Shown here one piece after another: positions 51,642 to 61,890 of a stretch of 62,011 bases of DNA. The number at the start of each line of letters is the position of its first letter. Positions within the stretch are counted from its first letter, which is position 1. Position numbers and translations under genes: made by a program. The stretch is from Desulfuromonadaceae bacterium (GTDB lineage Bacteria > Desulfobacterota > Desulfuromonadia > Geobacterales > Pseudopelobacteraceae): contig JAQTZV010000032.1 in assembly GCA_028687585.1 (NCBI GenBank), positions 1 through 62,011 of the forward strand, read 5' to 3'. A model generated the notes under the pieces. The model made no database searches. It saw only the letters and a program-made list of their open reading frames with translations, and was not told the DNA's origin.

Positions 51642-54600
51642 ATGAACCAGATACGCAGCTCCTTTTGCCTGGTCATTTTGACCGTCCTCCTGTTGAGCGC
51701 GATGCCCGCATCGGCAGCACCGCCGACATTGGTCATCGGCGCCCCGTCGACGCAATACACTAAAAACGGACCGGTTTCCTATACGGTTACCTACACGGAT
51801 GCGACTTCCGTCGATCTGCAGCCAAGCGACATTACGCTGAATACTACCGGAGGGGCAACCGGCACCGTTTCCATCAGTGGTGGAACATCTTCTTCCCCGA
51901 TTGTCTCCATAAGCGGTATCGGCGGCAATGGCACCATAGGGATATCAATTGCCGCCGGCACCGCCTTCAACGGGTTGGAACCTGCTCCTGCCGCCAGTAC
52001 CACTTCTACATTCCTCGTTGATAACATTGATCCCACAATTAGTATCAGTGCCCCGACGGTCAGCAGTACCAAGACCGGTCCGGTGAGCTACACGGTGACC
52101 TATGGCGATGCCAATTACAATACCAGTACTCTGGCTCCTGCAAACGTAACGCTCAACAGTACCGGCACCGCTACCGGTACGGTATCAGTCACCGGCACCA
52201 GCGGCAACACCCGTAAGGTAACGATCAGTTCGATCAGCGGTGAAGGCACCCTGGGGATATCCATTGGTACAGGAACCGCCAGCGATCTTGCCGGCAATAC
52301 CGCACCGGCTGCCGGCCCGAGTGGCACCTTCGACTGTGACAGCATTGCACCGACAGTTTCTATCAGTGCTCCATCGATTTTCAGCACCAAGAACGGCCCG
52401 ATAACCTACACGGTAACCTTTGCTGACACCAATTTCCTGAACAGCGACCAGTTTACGGCGGCAAAAGTCGTACTTGTCAAGACCGGAACTGCCAACGGGA
52501 GTGTTGCCGTGTCTGCCGGCTCGGGCACCAGCCGCACCGTCACAATAAGCTCCGTAGCCGGAACCGGTACTCTGGCAATCTCCATCTTCAGCGGAAGCGC
52601 CAGGGACGTGATCGGAAACGTTGCTCCCGCCTCCATCATAAGCGCCGTTGTCATCGTTGACAACACCCCGCCGACAATCAGTGTCAGCGCCCCGTCTGCT
52701 ACCAACAGCAGCGCCGGTCCGGTCACCTATACCGTTACCTACAGCGACACGAACTTTACCGCCAGCACCCTGGACGTTGGCGACATCATGCTTATCCCGA
52801 CCGGCACGGCGACCGGAACCGTTTCCGTTGACGGCGGCAGCGGCGCCGTCCGTACGGTCACGATCGACTCGATCACCGGTGACGGCACTCTCAAAGTTGC
52901 CATTGCCCCCGGCACCGCCACTGACCTGCTGGGCAATCTGGCTCCCGCATCCGCAACAAGTGCGGCAATCACGGTGGATAATACGGCTCCGACGATCACT
53001 GTCGGTCTGCCGTCGCTTAGCAGCACCAAGAGCGGGCCAGTGTACTACAACATTACGTATGCCGATGCGAATTTTAACGCCAGCACCCTGTCTGCGTCTC
53101 ACGTTACACTGACCAACACCGGCAGTGCGACCGGGACCGTTTCGGTTACCGGCACCGGCGCTTCCCGCAAAGTCACCATCAGCTCGATCACGGGAGAAGG
53201 CACGTTGGGGATCTCCATCGCTGCCGGCACCGCCACTGACAAGGCCGGCAACAGCGCACCGTCCGCCGGCCCGAGTACTACCTTCACTTGTGACAGCATC
53301 GTGCCGACGATCAGCGTCAGTCCGCCATCAGTCCCGAGTACCACGTCAGGCCCGGTGACCTACACGGTGACCTATGCCGATACCAATTTCAATACGAGCA
53401 CACTGACTGCGGCAAATGTATCACTGGTGAAGACGGGCAATGCAACCGGGAACATTTCTGTAGACAGCGGCACCGGGGCCATCCGGACTGTTACGGTCAG
53501 CGGCATTTCCGGTTTGGGCACACTGGCAATTTCTATTGCCGCCAATACCGCGACAGACCTGACCGGAAACAAGGCGCCCGCCTCAGGAAACAGTGTCAGT
53601 TTTATCGTAGACAGCGCCGCACCGACCATCACTATCAGCGCCCCGTCGCCCACCCGCACGGCAACTGGGCCGATTACGTATACGGCAACCTACAGCGACA
53701 CGAACTTTGCTTCCAGCAGCCTCTCCCTGGCGGATATCACGCTCAACAAGACCGGCTCGGCGAACGCAGCCGTTATTACAGTCGGCAGCGGCACCGGCTC
53801 CGTGCGTTCCGTCACGCTCAGCGGTATCACCGGTGACGGCACCCTGGGCATCTCCATCGGCGCCGGAACAGCCATCGACCTGTCCGGCAATACCGCCTTC
53901 GGCTCAATACCGAGCCCTACGGTTGCGGTGGATAACACGGCTCCGACGATCAGTATCAGCGTCCCGTCAGTCACCGAAACCAAGGCAGGGCCGGTGAGTT
54001 ATAATATTACCTATGTTGATACGAATTTTAACACCAGCACCCTCTCGCCGTCGCAGATCACGCTGATCGCCACCGGCAGCGCGACCGGGACTGTTTCAGT
54101 CACCGGAACCGGCACCACCCGGACCGTCAAGATCAGCGCCATTACCGGCTTCGGCACCCTGGCAATTTCCATTGCCCCCGGCAGTGCCACCGATCTGGCC
54201 GGCAACAGCGCACCGGCCTCCGGCACAAGCGCCGCCGTCAACTGTGATAGCGTCAACCCGCTGATCAGTGTCAGTGCACCATCCAGTACCAGTACTTCAA
54301 TCGTCCCGGTAACCTACACGGTGCTCTATACCGACAGCAACTTCGATAAAAGTACGCTGACAGCGGCTAATGTGACGCTGGTCAAGACCGGTACCGCGAC
54401 CGGCGCCATTTCCGTCGACATCGGCTCCGGCACCACCCGTACCGTGACGGTCGGCTCTATTTCCGGCAACGGCACTCTGGCGATTTCCATTGCTGCCGGT
54501 ACAGCGATAGACCTGGCCTTGAACACGGCTCCCGCTTCCGGTGTCAGCGCCAGCTTCATCGTTGACAATATCGCCCCGACGATAGCCATCGGCGCGCCAT

Positions 54601-57600
54601 CGTCAATCCGGACCACCGCCGGACCAATAACCTATCCGGTGACCTATGCGGACTCGAACTTCATCTCCAGCAGCCTCGCCGTCGGGGATATCACGCTCAA
54701 CAAGACCGGCACGGCAACCGGAACCGTTGCCGTCAGCGGAACCGGCGCCGCACGCAGCGTTACGATCAGCGCGATCAGTGGTGACGGCACTCTGGGCATT
54801 TCCATCGATCCCGGAACCGCCATCGATGTAACGGGTAACCTGGCGCCCGCTGCAGGGCCGAGTGCGACGTTCTCGGTGGATAACAGCGCTCCGACGATCA
54901 GCATCGGCGCACCATCGGTAAACGTGACAAAGACCGGGCCGGTGAGCTTTATCGTCTCCTATACCGATTCGAACCTGAACACCAGCACTTTGACCGCCGG
55001 AGACGTAACATTGATCAGGACCGGAACCGCTAACGGGACGGTGGTCGTTGCAGCAGGCACTGGCGCCACCCGCACCGTAACCATCTCTGCAATCAGCGGC
55101 GAGGGTACACTGCGCATCAGTATCGGCGCTGACACTGCCTCCGACCTGTTTGGCAACAAGGCTCCCGCCTCAGGAGTCAGTGCCGCCATCTCTGTTGACA
55201 GTATTGTTCCAACAGCTACCATCAGCGCCCCGTCGGTTGTCGGCACCAGGACCGGGCCGGTGACCTATACCATCACCTATGCCGATACCAACTTCAATGG
55301 CAGCACCCTGACGGCGGCAAACATCAAGCTTAACAAGACCGGCACCGCAACCGGCATTGTTACGGTAGACAGTGGCACCGGCTCTGTTCGCACCGTCACG
55401 ATCAACTCCATTTCCGGCCTGGGCACGCTCGGTATTTCCGTCAGCGCAGCCGGAACCGCCGCTGACCTGGCGGGTAACGTCGCACCTGCGGCAGGTCCCA
55501 GCGCGACTTTCGCCGTTGACAGTATCGCGCCGACGGTGATCATCAGCCCCCCATCAGCCACCATTGCCGCCACTGGCCCGGTTACCTATACGGTGACCTA
55601 CAATGATACGAGCTTTACGAACAGCACACTGGCGCCTGCCAACATTACGCTCAACCGTACCGGCAGCGCGACCGGAATTGTTTCCGTTGACAGCAGCACT
55701 GGTACCGTCCGCACTGTCACAATCAGCTCTATCAGCGGAGACGGCACTCTCGGGATCTCCATCGCCGCCGGCACCACCATCGACCTGGCCGGCAACAGCG
55801 CCCCTGCTGCCGGACCGGGTACACCCTTTCTTGTTGATAACATGCGCTCAGTTGCCGCAATAACGGTTCCGGCCAACAATGCCTTTGTCAGCGGTGGTGT
55901 CACGACGCTTTGGGGAACCGCCAGCGACGCCGGATCCTATGTCCAGCGGGTCGAACTCTCAATGGACAACGGCGCGTCATGGAGTACGGCCAGCGGCACC
56001 AATGCATGGAACTTCAACTGGACGCTGCCGATTGACGGAAGTTATCCGGTTTTGGCCCGCGCCGTGGATGCCGCCGGAAACGTTCAGAGCCCGGTAAGCG
56101 CCATAACCGTTAACGTCAGCAATACACCGCCGGATACCTTCATCACCTCGGGACCTTCCGACCCGAGCATTTTGACGGCAGGAACGTTCACCTTCATTTC
56201 CAGTAAACCGGGGGCCACTTTCGAGTGCAAGACTGATGCGGTGGCTTTCGTTGCCTGCCAGAGTCCGTACACCACCGCAACGTTGGGCGATGGCCGACAC
56301 ATCCTGACCGTGCGGGCAAAGGATGCTGCCGGAACCTATGACCCTTCTCCGGCTATTTACTCGTGGACCGTGAGCAGTTCTGCGACGCTGGCAGTACTTT
56401 CCGGCGTTCCCCTGTCGCCGTCAGCCGCTATTAACGCGGTGATCACTGTTGCGGGGCCCGGTATCATGTCATATCAGTTCCAGCTTGATTCCGGCGCCTG
56501 GTCGGTAGAAATCCCGGTTGCCACCCCGATCAGTTTTACCGGCCTGACCGATGGTCTGCACACATTGCGGGTCAGGGGGAGAGATGCTTCTCAGAATACG
56601 TTGCAGAGTATTCCCACGTCCGTAACCTGGGCCGTTGAGACGACACTGCCGACAACAACCATTGTACAAGCACCGGCCACGCTCTCAACCACTGCATCGA
56701 ATATTATAACATTCCGCTCATCGAAGCAGGGTACTACCTTCCGGTGTCAGCTGGACGGGGGGAGCTTTGCCCCATGCGCATCGCCGTACGTCTATTCTGC
56801 CCTTTCGAGCGGCAACCATACCTTTGCCGTTATCGGTGCCGATCTGGCAGGCACGGGCGAACCTGCCCCCGCCAGCTATTCCTGGGTGATAGATACGGTG
56901 TCGGCAATAGCCGTGCTTGCCGATGTTCCGCCGGCTCTCACCAACAGCACCACCACCGCGATCCGGGTTTCCGGAGCCGGAATAGTTGCCTATAAGTACA
57001 AGCTGGATGCCGGAGCATACGGCGCAGATTTTGCACCTTCAGTTCTCATCTCCCTGAAAGGACTGACGAACGGCGCACACGTTCTCTCGGTGATGGGAAA
57101 AGATGCTGTGGGAATATACCAGTATTCCCCCACCAGCATTGTCTGGACGGTGGACACGGTCAAACCGACTACCACGATTCTTACTCCGCCGCCGGCAGTT
57201 TCCACTATTGCCACCGGGAACATAGCGTTCAGCAGCTCCAAGCCCGGCTCCACCTTTACCTGCGCGTTGGACACCGGCGCCGCCACCGCCTGCTCTTCTC
57301 CTTTCGGATTTCTTGCTATCGGCGGTGGCGCCCACAAAGTAATGATAACTGCCACCGATCCGGCGGGAAACATCCAGTCAAAGGCCACTGTCGCCAACTG
57401 GACTGTTGATGTGACCAGTATTGCGCCGACAATTGCCATCAGCGCCCCATCGGTTGTCAGCACCGGGAGCGGGCCGGTGAGCTACACGATCACCTATGCC
57501 GATGCCAACTTCAATGGCAGCACCCTGACGGCGGCAGATATTACGCTCAACAAGACCGGCACCGCAGCCGGGACGGTTGATGTTGACACGTTCAGCGGTA

Positions 57601-60600
57601 CAGTTCGAACCGTCACGATCAACTCCATCTCCGGACTGGGTTCGCTGGGCATTTCCATTCGCGCCGGAACCGCCAGAGATCTGGAGGGTAACGTCGCCCC
57701 CGCAGCGGGTCCCAGTGCGACGTTCATCGTTGACGGTTCCGGACCAACCGTTGTCATCGGCGCTCCAACGGCCAGCATCAGCCCCCCGTCAGCAACCGTC
57801 ACCGCTTTCGGTCCGGTTACCTATACGGTTACCTACAGCGATACCAACTTTAAAGAGAGTACTCTGACGTCTGCCGACATCACACTCAGCAGTAGCGGGA
57901 CTGCGACCGGAATTGTTTCTGTTGACAGCAGCAGTGGCACCGTCCGTACGGTCACGATCAGCTCGATCAGCGGTGTCGGCACGCTCGGGATCTCCATCGC
58001 CGCCGGAACCGCCACCGACCTGACGGGAAACCTTGCCGGCGCAGTCGGCCCAAGTGCACCCTTTGTTGTTGACAATACGCGATCAATCGCCACCATAACC
58101 GTTCCAGCCACCAATGCCTTTGTCAGCGGTGGCGTTACCACCCTGAGGGGGACCGCCAGCGACACCGGATCCAATGTTCAGCGGGTGGAAATCTCAACGG
58201 ACAACGGTGCATCATGGAACACTGCCAGCGGCACCAATGCATGGAGCTACATCTGGACGCTGCCGCTTGACGGGAGCTATCCGGTTCTGGCCCGCGCCGT
58301 GGACGCTGCCGGAAACGTTCAGACCCCGGTAAGCGCCATAACCGTTAATGTCAGCAGTACGCCGCCGGATACCTTCATCACCTCGGCTCCCTCCGACCCG
58401 AGCATCCGGACGGCAGGAACGTTTACCTTCGCTTCCAGCAAACCGGGGGTTACATTCGAGTGCAAGACCGATGCGGTGGTTTTTGTCTCCTGCCAGAGTC
58501 CGTACACTACCGCAACTTTTGGCGATGGCAGGCACACTCTCACGGTGCGGGCAAAGGACGCTTCCGGCACCTATGACCCTTCCCCGGCTATGTACACGTG
58601 GAGAGTAAGAAGTTCAGCCAGGATGGCGGCTCTTTCCGGTGTCCCTTCGTCGCCGTCAGCCATCAGAAACGCGCTGATCAATGTGACGGGTGCCGGTATC
58701 TTGTCATACCAGTTCCAGCTCGATTCCGGCAGCTGGTCAGTGGAAGCTTCGCTTACCACCCCCATCATTTTAAGCGGCTTGACCGATGGCCTGCACACAG
58801 TGCGGGTCAGGGGGAGAGACTCTGTTCTGAATACGTTGCAGAGTGTTCCCACGTCCGTAACCTGGACTGTTGATACAACACTGTCGACAACAACGATTGT
58901 ACAGGCCCCGGCATCTCTCTCAACCTCAGCATCGAGTATATTTATCTTCCGTTCCTCGAAGCAGGGAACCACCTTCCAGTGTCAGCTGGACGGGGGGGGC
59001 TTTACCGCATGCGCATCACCGTACGTCTATTCTGCTCTTTCGAGCGGCAACCATACCTTTGCCGTTATCGGTACAGATCTGGCGGGTACGGTTGAACCGG
59101 CCCCCGCCAGCTATTCCTGGAAGATCGATACTGTGTCGACGATCGCCGAACTTGCAAATGTTCCACCGGCGCTCACCAACAGCACCACCACCGCGATCCG
59201 GGTTTCCGGAACCGGAATAGTTGCCTACCGGTACCAGTTGGATGCCGGAGCATATAGCGCAGATGTTGCCCCTTCAGCGCTCATCTCCCTGAAAGGACTG
59301 GCTAACGGTGCACACGTTCTCTCCGTGATAGGAAAAGATGCTGCAGGGTTATATCAGTCCTCACCGACGAGCATTGCATGGACGGTGGACACGGTACTGC
59401 CTGCTACTACCATCATTAGCCAGCCGCCGGCTGTTTCCGGTACTACTACCGGAAACATACTATTCAGCAGTTCCAAGCCCGGCTCCACCTTTACCTGCGA
59501 GTTGGACAGCGGCGCTGCTACCGCCTGTTCCTCTCCCTACGGGTTTGTGGCGCTCGGAACCGGCACCCACAAAGTGACGATAACTGCAACCGATCCGGCG
59601 GGAAACACCCAGTCAAAGGGCACTGTCGCCAGCTGGACGATTAATGTAACCACGGCGTCAGTTTCCTATTCACCGGTTGGAACATACAATTGGGGGACGG
59701 AGGCTGTCATCACGGCAACCTTCAGTAAAGCGATGGCAAGCGATCCTGTGCCCCAAATCATGCTGAATGGCGGCATCATTCTCGCTGCAACCGACATGCA
59801 GCGAATCGATGCCACTCATTATGAATATCGACATACTATCAATAGTGGCGGCGGTACCGTTTACGTTTCTCTGGGAAGCGGCACGGATACGTTGGGAAAT
59901 GAGGTTGAAGCCACACCCGTTACCGGTGCGACCTTTACGGTGGAGAGGGGCAATCAAGCCATAACGTTTGAGCCGATACCTTCCCGGCAAATGGGTGATC
60001 CGCCGTTTGCCCTGACGGCAACAGTTTCTTCCGGCCTCCCGATCGTCTACAGCAGTTCGCGTCCGGATGTTGCCTCGATCAGTGGAAATATTGTTACCAT
60101 CACCGGAATCGGTACCACGGTCATAACAGCAACCCAGGCAGACGATCCTTTGTATTCGCCAGTGTCAGCCTCTCGGAATTTTACCGTAAGCGTTGGAACC
60201 GCGCCGCCCAATCTGAGTGTATCCACGCTGGCAGATGGTACGGTAACCTACAACCCCATTCTGAACGTCGCCGGAACGGTCAGTAACAGCGACAGCGGAA
60301 ACAGCGTCAAGGATGTCACTGTCAATGGACAGGTGGTCACCACTTCTACCGGAACCTTCTCTACCGTCGTCCTCCTGGCAGATGGAGCTAACAGTATTGC
60401 CACCATAGCAACCGACAATGCCGCCAATAGTGCAACAGATATCCGCACTATCACCCTTGATCGATCCGGTGCATCCTGCGTGACCATTTCCGCACCACCG
60501 GACAACAGCGTTACCGGACAAAACTTTGTTGTTATTACCGGCAGCGTAGCTGATGCAAATACTACCATTTCCGCCAAAGCCAACGGTGGTTCCCCCGCAA

Positions 60601-61205
60601 CCGCGACGAGGAGCGGCACAGATTTTCTTGTTACTCTCAATCTGACAGCTGGCCTGAATGCCCTCGACATCACCGTTACCACTCAGGCAGGAATCATCTG
60701 CGGCGCCAAACGGAGCATAACGTCCGGCACAACCGGCCCAACTCTGGCTGTGAGCGATCCGGATCAGGATATCGCCACAACAGCGGGCAGCATTATCATC
60801 AGCGGTGCGGTAACAGATGCAGTCACCAATGCCACAATCAGCATAACTGCAAATGGCCAGACGTATGAGCCGGCTGTTGCCGCAAACGGCAGCTTCAGTC
60901 AGACCATCATTCTGCCGACAGATAAAATCTATGCCATTGTTGTTACCGCTGTTGATCAGGCAGGGAACGAAGCCACTGTACAGCGTAATATAATCAAATC
61001 GACGCCACTCGCTCAGCCGACTATCAGTGATGCCTTGAAAGTATTTCAGGTGGTTAACGGTATAATCTCTCTGACTGTTGCAGAACAGCTCCGCTATGAC
61101 GTTGCGCCGCTGGATACCGGCGGCATGCCGAAAGGGAACGGAATAATCGATGCTGCAGATGTCATACTTATCATGCGTAGAAGCATTGGCATAGGGAGTT
61201 GGTGA
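51642..61205 (+). CDS. Giant secreted multi-Ig-like-domain protein with C-terminal dockerin-like module
   Basis: A 3187-residue surface protein. ATG 51642 has AGGAAG upstream; a signal peptide ends at MPASA (residue 25). Thirteen Ig-like modules of about 106 residues follow (51717-55841), each with GPVxYTVTY, TLxxxxVTL, TGTATG, RTVTISSISG and TLGISIAAGTAxDLAGN. Next comes a block of bacterial Ig-like domains with Cys pairs (FECKTD...CQSPY; HTFAVIGxDLAG), two more 106-residue modules, and a second copy of the block. Unique Ig/Big-type domains occupy 59.65-61.0 kb. The end (NGIIDAADVILIMRRSIG after DVAPLDTGG) is dockerin-like. It probably forms a long stalk or adhesin. The overlapping downstream gene encodes a cohesin-like lipoprotein, a likely anchor. 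The exported route is presumed Sec; a later secretion step is unknown. Confidence 0.88.
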   Translation: MNQIRSSFCLVILTVLLLSAMPASAAPPTLVIGAPSTQYTKNGPVSYTVTYTDATSVDLQPSDITLNTTGGATGTVSISGGTSSSPIVSISGIGGNGTIGISIAAGTAFNGLEPAPAASTTSTFLVDNIDPTISISAPTVSSTKTGPVSYTVTYGDANYNTSTLAPANVTLNSTGTATGTVSVTGTSGNTRKVTISSISGEGTLGISIGTGTASDLAGNTAPAAGPSGTFDCDSIAPTVSISAPSIFSTKNGPITYTVTFADTNFLNSDQFTAAKVVLVKTGTANGSVAVSAGSGTSRTVTISSVAGTGTLAISIFSGSARDVIGNVAPASIISAVVIVDNTPPTISVSAPSATNSSAGPVTYTVTYSDTNFTASTLDVGDIMLIPTGTATGTVSVDGGSGAVRTVTIDSITGDGTLKVAIAPGTATDLLGNLAPASATSAAITVDNTAPTITVGLPSLSSTKSGPVYYNITYADANFNASTLSASHVTLTNTGSATGTVSVTGTGASRKVTISSITGEGTLGISIAAGTATDKAGNSAPSAGPSTTFTCDSIVPTISVSPPSVPSTTSGPVTYTVTYADTNFNTSTLTAANVSLVKTGNATGNISVDSGTGAIRTVTVSGISGLGTLAISIAANTATDLTGNKAPASGNSVSFIVDSAAPTITISAPSPTRTATGPITYTATYSDTNFASSSLSLADITLNKTGSANAAVITVGSGTGSVRSVTLSGITGDGTLGISIGAGTAIDLSGNTAFGSIPSPTVAVDNTAPTISISVPSVTETKAGPVSYNITYVDTNFNTSTLSPSQITLIATGSATGTVSVTGTGTTRTVKISAITGFGTLAISIAPGSATDLAGNSAPASGTSAAVNCDSVNPLISVSAPSSTSTSIVPVTYTVLYTDSNFDKSTLTAANVTLVKTGTATGAISVDIGSGTTRTVTVGSISGNGTLAISIAAGTAIDLALNTAPASGVSASFIVDNIAPTIAIGAPSSIRTTAGPITYPVTYADSNFISSSLAVGDITLNKTGTATGTVAVSGTGAARSVTISAISGDGTLGISIDPGTAIDVTGNLAPAAGPSATFSVDNSAPTISIGAPSVNVTKTGPVSFIVSYTDSNLNTSTLTAGDVTLIRTGTANGTVVVAAGTGATRTVTISAISGEGTLRISIGADTASDLFGNKAPASGVSAAISVDSIVPTATISAPSVVGTRTGPVTYTITYADTNFNGSTLTAANIKLNKTGTATGIVTVDSGTGSVRTVTINSISGLGTLGISVSAAGTAADLAGNVAPAAGPSATFAVDSIAPTVIISPPSATIAATGPVTYTVTYNDTSFTNSTLAPANITLNRTGSATGIVSVDSSTGTVRTVTISSISGDGTLGISIAAGTTIDLAGNSAPAAGPGTPFLVDNMRSVAAITVPANNAFVSGGVTTLWGTASDAGSYVQRVELSMDNGASWSTASGTNAWNFNWTLPIDGSYPVLARAVDAAGNVQSPVSAITVNVSNTPPDTFITSGPSDPSILTAGTFTFISSKPGATFECKTDAVAFVACQSPYTTATLGDGRHILTVRAKDAAGTYDPSPAIYSWTVSSSATLAVLSGVPLSPSAAINAVITVAGPGIMSYQFQLDSGAWSVEIPVATPISFTGLTDGLHTLRVRGRDASQNTLQSIPTSVTWAVETTLPTTTIVQAPATLSTTASNIITFRSSKQGTTFRCQLDGGSFAPCASPYVYSALSSGNHTFAVIGADLAGTGEPAPASYSWVIDTVSAIAVLADVPPALTNSTTTAIRVSGAGIVAYKYKLDAGAYGADFAPSVLISLKGLTNGAHVLSVMGKDAVGIYQYSPTSIVWTVDTVKPTTTILTPPPAVSTIATGNIAFSSSKPGSTFTCALDTGAATACSSPFGFLAIGGGAHKVMITATDPAGNIQSKATVANWTVDVTSIAPTIAISAPSVVSTGSGPVSYTITYADANFNGSTLTAADITLNKTGTAAGTVDVDTFSGTVRTVTINSISGLGSLGISIRAGTARDLEGNVAPAAGPSATFIVDGSGPTVVIGAPTASISPPSATVTAFGPVTYTVTYSDTNFKESTLTSADITLSSSGTATGIVSVDSSSGTVRTVTISSISGVGTLGISIAAGTATDLTGNLAGAVGPSAPFVVDNTRSIATITVPATNAFVSGGVTTLRGTASDTGSNVQRVEISTDNGASWNTASGTNAWSYIWTLPLDGSYPVLARAVDAAGNVQTPVSAITVNVSSTPPDTFITSAPSDPSIRTAGTFTFASSKPGVTFECKTDAVVFVSCQSPYTTATFGDGRHTLTVRAKDASGTYDPSPAMYTWRVRSSARMAALSGVPSSPSAIRNALINVTGAGILSYQFQLDSGSWSVEASLTTPIILSGLTDGLHTVRVRGRDSVLNTLQSVPTSVTWTVDTTLSTTTIVQAPASLSTSASSIFIFRSSKQGTTFQCQLDGGGFTACASPYVYSALSSGNHTFAVIGTDLAGTVEPAPASYSWKIDTVSTIAELANVPPALTNSTTTAIRVSGTGIVAYRYQLDAGAYSADVAPSALISLKGLANGAHVLSVIGKDAAGLYQSSPTSIAWTVDTVLPATTIISQPPAVSGTTTGNILFSSSKPGSTFTCELDSGAATACSSPYGFVALGTGTHKVTITATDPAGNTQSKGTVASWTINVTTASVSYSPVGTYNWGTEAVITATFSKAMASDPVPQIMLNGGIILAATDMQRIDATHYEYRHTINSGGGTVYVSLGSGTDTLGNEVEATPVTGATFTVERGNQAITFEPIPSRQMGDPPFALTATVSSGLPIVYSSSRPDVASISGNIVTITGIGTTVITATQADDPLYSPVSASRNFTVSVGTAPPNLSVSTLADGTVTYNPILNVAGTVSNSDSGNSVKDVTVNGQVVTTSTGTFSTVVLLADGANSIATIATDNAANSATDIRTITLDRSGASCVTISAPPDNSVTGQNFVVITGSVADANTTISAKANGGSPATATRSGTDFLVTLNLTAGLNALDITVTTQAGIICGAKRSITSGTTGPTLAVSDPDQDIATTAGSIIISGAVTDAVTNATISITANGQTYEPAVAANGSFSQTIILPTDKIYAIVVTAVDQAGNEATVQRNIIKSTPLAQPTISDALKVFQVVNGIISLTVAEQLRYDVAPLDTGGMPKGNGIIDAADVILIMRRSIGIGSW
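51717..55841 (+). repeat. Thirteen tandem Ig-like repeats with three-module higher-order period
   Basis: Module starts fall about every 318 bp (for example 52026, 52344, 52665). Modules 2, 5, 8 and 11 resemble one another more than their neighbours (start 52026, 52983, 53937 and 54885, thus 957, 954 and 948 bp apart); modules 2, 5 and 8 end in a Cys-Asp-Ser linker, and module 11 has Val-Asp-Ser at that position. Modules 3/6/9/12 and 4/7/10/13 form the other two classes. Confidence 0.85.
55203..59654 (+). repeat. Segmental duplication of about 2.2 kb within the giant gene
   Basis: Copy 1 (55203-57419) and copy 2 (57420 to about 59654) each contain two 106-residue modules plus the same series of Cys-pair Ig-like domains. 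Copy 2 carries a short extra segment at its second module (IGAPTASI before SPPSAT), so the offset rises from 2217 to 2235 bp. Confidence 0.85.
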
Positions 61206-61759
61206 TGGCGACCGCAAAGGAAAAATCAAAAATGAAGAACATTCTGCTCTGTTTTACGATGACTCTGGTATTGTTCACTCTTGCTGCCTGTGGAGGGGGA
61301 GGGGGTGGCGGAGAAGGCTCCGGCGGTACAAATTTCCCAGCAGCGACAACTCTGAAAATAAACCTGACCGGAACGCTGCCGGCTTCAACTGCTATTTCCG
61401 GAGTAGATTTTACGTTAACCCTTCCGGAAAATGTTACCCCGGCCGTGAACAGTGACGGCTCGGTCTCAACCGGGGTCGTATCAAGCTCAGGGACATTTGC
61501 AGGCACCACATTCCCCCCGTTGGTATACTACACAGCTGCAACGGCCGGTGTTCCCGGTAAAATGAAAGTGACATTTTCCAGCTTGTTGCCCGCCGGCATA
61601 TCCCAGGGGGGTGAAGTGGCATCGATCGTCTTGCAGCTGTCAAATGGTGTGATTCCGACAGTCGGCAGTTTTGGGTTGAGTGCCGTCAGTGTGTATGATG
61701 TAACCGTTATCGGCCCGATTAGTGGTATGGGTGCAATTGTTGCGAGTGTAACGTCGTAG
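61205..61759 (+). CDS. Lipoprotein with cohesin-like domain
   Basis: A 184-residue protein whose ATG overlaps the giant gene's TGA (TGATG) with GGGAG six bases upstream; ATG 61232 (MKNILL) is an alternative start. The signal peptide ends in a lipobox LAAC followed by a Gly-rich stretch, so the mature protein is probably lipid-anchored in a membrane. The rest is a single beta-sandwich resembling cohesins: TTLKINLTGTLPASTAISGVDFTLTLP, a variable loop, GKMKVTFSS, GGEVASIVLQLSNG and a SFGLSAVSVYD strand. Cohesins bind dockerins, and the preceding gene ends in one, so a dockerin-cohesin anchoring pair is inferred. Confidence 0.72.
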   Translation: MATAKEKSKMKNILLCFTMTLVLFTLAACGGGGGGGEGSGGTNFPAATTLKINLTGTLPASTAISGVDFTLTLPENVTPAVNSDGSVSTGVVSSSGTFAGTTFPPLVYYTAATAGVPGKMKVTFSSLLPAGISQGGEVASIVLQLSNGVIPTVGSFGLSAVSVYDVTVIGPISGMGAIVASVTS

Positions 61760-61890
61760 TTTTAGATTGATTTAAAACACCTTTACTGTTAAAAAAAGCG
61801 GGCAAACCGTTACGTTTAGCTGAATACTTATATTGATGTATGTTTGGTCGTTGCCGTTATTCATATTCCCTTTCTCACAGGAGACACTCC

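Noticed and set aside
51717..58076. CRISPR-like regular repeats
   Set aside because: The periodicity is about 318 bp, is in frame, and encodes conserved protein modules; there are no short repeats with spacers.
51791..58570. Many long minus-strand open frames opposite the Ig-like repeat gene
   Set aside because: They recur with the repeat period, encode low-complexity Val/Pro/Ala sequence, lack ribosome sites, and mirror third-position GC bias of the real gene.
60165..61229. 354-codon minus-strand open frame under the 3' end of the giant gene
   Set aside because: No recognisable domain, Cys/Gly-rich composition typical of antisense frames, and it covers the well-supported dockerin-like end and the lipoprotein start.
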